A stretch of 64,000 bases of DNA from Hyphomicrobium sp. 99 (GTDB taxonomy: Bacteria > Pseudomonadota > Alphaproteobacteria > Rhizobiales > Hyphomicrobiaceae), in NCBI RefSeq assembly GCF_000384335.2, contig NZ_KQ031382.1, positions 930,001-994,000 on the forward strand, in the 5' to 3' direction. Both the position numbers and the translations under genes were made by a program. The notes beneath the pieces were generated by a model. It saw only the letters and a list, made by a program, of their open reading frames with translations, ran no database searches and was not told where the DNA came from. Numbering within the stretch: the first letter of the stretch is position 1; each line of letters starts with the position of its first letter. Of this stretch, positions 62,553-64,000 are shown piece after piece.

Positions 62553-62870
62553 TTGATTACTGCCGCGCAAATGCGCGCTGCGCGTGCGCTCATTGGTATC
62601 GACCAGCAGACGCTGGCGGATCGCGCCGGTGTTTCGTTGCCGACGATCCAGCGCATGGAGGCAAGCGAAGGTAACGTTCGCGGCGTCGTCGATACGCTGA
62701 CGAAGGTCGTTGCCGCCTTCGACGCGGCCGGCATTGAGCTCATCGGCGAGAATATGCCGAGCGTGGGTCAGGGACGGGGCGTGCGTTTCAAGGAACGCAT
62801 TCCGGTCAGGACTTCCGCGCCGGCCTTGGCGCAAGGACGCAGGAAAAAAGGCCTGTTCGCGCGCTCGTAA
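62553..62870 (+). CDS. XRE-family helix-turn-helix protein
   Basis: A 105-aa protein with the XRE HTH in AQMRAARALIGIDQQTLADR and then AGVSLPTIQRMEA, and a basic C-terminal tail. The TTG start at 62553 has AAGGA 6 bases upstream. It could regulate neighbouring genes or act as an antitoxin-like regulator, but no toxin is adjacent. The SulP gene follows 80 bases downstream on the same strand. Confidence 0.82.
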   Translation: MITAAQMRAARALIGIDQQTLADRAGVSLPTIQRMEASEGNVRGVVDTLTKVVAAFDAAGIELIGENMPSVGQGRGVRFKERIPVRTSAPALAQGRRKKGLFARS

Positions 62871-62950
62871 CCACTTTTACCACTGCGACGACGACCGCCG
62901 ACGATTTGGCCGACGATCTCGCCGCTCCATAATGGGGACGGAGAATGGAT

Positions 62951-64000
62951 ATGTCGGCAAGACGCGAAGCGACTCGGCCCCGTCCGAGTCTTGCTGAGCT
63001 GTTTACGCCAAAGCTCGTTACGGTTCTGCGAGAGGGCTATCGCTTAGCTGATTTGCGCGCGGATACGATCTCCGGCTTGACTGTCGCGATCGTGGCGCTT
63101 CCGCTCTCGATGGCAATTGCCATCGGCTCCGGTCTATCGCCCGAAAAGGGTCTCTTTACCGCGATCGTTGGCGGCTTCCTGATCTCGGCGCTCGGAGGCA
63201 GCCGATACCAGATCGGCGGCCCAGCCGGCGCCTTCATCGTTCTGATCGCGACGATCGTCGAGCAACGTGGCTACGACGGCTTGGTTCTCGCGACTGCAAT
63301 GGCCGGCCTGATCATGATGGCGGCCGGGTTTCTGCGTCTCGGGACCTACATCAAATATATCCCGTTCCCGGTGACGGTTGGATTCACCGCCGGTATCGCC
63401 GTCATTATTTTTGCAAGCCAGATCAAAGACCTGCTCGGCCTCGACATGACCCATGAGCCGGCGGCGCTTTTCCCGAAGCTTGCCGCGATCGCCTCGAACC
63501 TCGGAACGTTCAAGCCAGCAACGATCACGATCTCTCTGCTCTCGATAGTGATTATTATCGGGCTGCGCCGCATCAGGCCCAAATGGCCCGGAATGCTCAT
63601 CGCAGTCGGCGCCACGACGACCCTCGCCTGGGCTTTGGGTCTCGACGTGGTGACGATCGGCTCGCGCTTCGGCGAGGTGCCGCGGATGCTGCCAGCGCCG
63701 CATGTGCCGGCCTTCGATCTAGCCAAGTTGCAGGCCGCTTTGCCCGACGCGATATCGATCGCTTTGCTTGGTTCCATCGAGAGCCTGCTTTCTGCCGTCG
63801 TCGCCGACGGCATGACCGGACGCAAGCACCGTTCGAATTGTGAGCTGGTGGCTCAAGGTGTCGCCAACGTCGCCGCTGTTACATTCGGCGGTATGTGCGT
63901 GACGGGCACGATCGCCCGCACGGCGACCAACGTCCGTGCCGGCGCGCATGGACCCGTCTCAGGTATCCTGCATGCGCTGTTCATCCTGCTCTTCATGCTG
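62951..64000 (+). CDS. SulP-family anion transporter, 3' end outside the window
   Basis: At least 350 codons are open to the window end. The protein begins SARREATRPRPSLAELFTP and enters a polytopic membrane region: DTISGLTVAIVALPLSMAIA, YQIGGPAGAFIVLIATIV, YIPFPVTVGFTAGIAVIIFA and IALLGSIESLLSAVVADGMT are the SulP hallmarks, with the substrate-binding stretch GSIESLLSA. It should be an inner-membrane sulfate, bicarbonate or dicarboxylate transporter. I prefer ATG 62951, with GGAG 7 bases upstream; ATG 62945 is the alternative. The usual C-terminal STAS domain would lie beyond 64000. Confidence 0.93.
   Translation, partial: MSARREATRPRPSLAELFTPKLVTVLREGYRLADLRADTISGLTVAIVALPLSMAIAIGSGLSPEKGLFTAIVGGFLISALGGSRYQIGGPAGAFIVLIATIVEQRGYDGLVLATAMAGLIMMAAGFLRLGTYIKYIPFPVTVGFTAGIAVIIFASQIKDLLGLDMTHEPAALFPKLAAIASNLGTFKPATITISLLSIVIIIGLRRIRPKWPGMLIAVGATTTLAWALGLDVVTIGSRFGEVPRMLPAPHVPAFDLAKLQAALPDAISIALLGSIESLLSAVVADGMTGRKHRSNCELVAQGVANVAAVTFGGMCVTGTIARTATNVRAGAHGPVSGILHALFILLFML

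Overview
The window is GC-rich chromosomal DNA from an alphaproteobacterium of the order Hyphomicrobiales, most likely Hyphomicrobium or a close relative. The strongest pointers are a hydroxypyruvate reductase (44282-45250) and a serine-glyoxylate aminotransferase (47152-48354) that look like the serine-cycle enzymes described from Hyphomicrobium methylovorum. A circularly permuted two-piece tmRNA (about 25654-25972), an alpha-type SspB and families such as DUF4169 and DUF1236 agree with this. The organism should be a methylotroph that stores polyhydroxyalkanoate, since two PHA depolymerases are present.

Layout. 1-9.4 kb: an HpnP-type B12 radical SAM protein, a sulfatase-fold membrane enzyme, methionine aminopeptidase, the broken tail of a tyrosine recombinase, a DEAD-box helicase, a small lytic-transglycosylase-like protein and an SDR/TetR divergent pair. 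10-22 kb: tRNA-Arg(CCG), polA, phaZ, an ADP/ATP-carrier-like transporter, infA, a cold-shock gene, an M15-like peptidase, small membrane or exported proteins, and an RHH/DUF4169/fumC set. 21.9-24.2 kb: a repeat-rich segment with an orphan 306-aa protein. 24.1-33.6 kb: proteolysis and quality control (sspB, ssrA, a CPBP protease, hflKC-DUF2065, degP) with thyA and folA between. 33-44 kb: phospholipid synthesis (psd, pssA), GDP-mannose synthesis, a HerA-like ATPase, a histidine kinase, an exbB-exbD-tonB operon and a Wzz/CpsD-like protein. 44-48 kb: the two serine-cycle genes around an amidase. 48-64 kb: a DNA ligase/exonuclease repair pair, two YdcH-type proteins, an ArsR-SRPBCC-SRPBCC operon, a catalase-like peroxidase, a second phaZ, a GST, an acyltransferase, an acyl-CoA synthetase, an XRE regulator and a SulP transporter cut by the window end.

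Working together. ssrA tags stalled proteins and SspB hands tagged proteins to ClpXP; the two genes are neighbours. HflKC modulates FtsH and DegP handles the periplasm. thyA and folA form a folate/dTMP pair. sgaA makes hydroxypyruvate and hprA reduces it to glycerate.

Most unusual items: (1) a family of two-stage hairpins at 22187-22545 whose stems change sequence but keep pairing; (2) a second, detached copy of the ClpX-binding tail of SspB at 24102-24197, in direct repeat with the real sspB end; (3) five copies of a REPIN-like doublet of 89-92 bp; (4) a palindromic repeat translated in frame inside the DNA ligase; (5) a Wzz/CpsD-like protein whose Walker A motif is destroyed. Functions are inferred from recalled family features; no database search was run.
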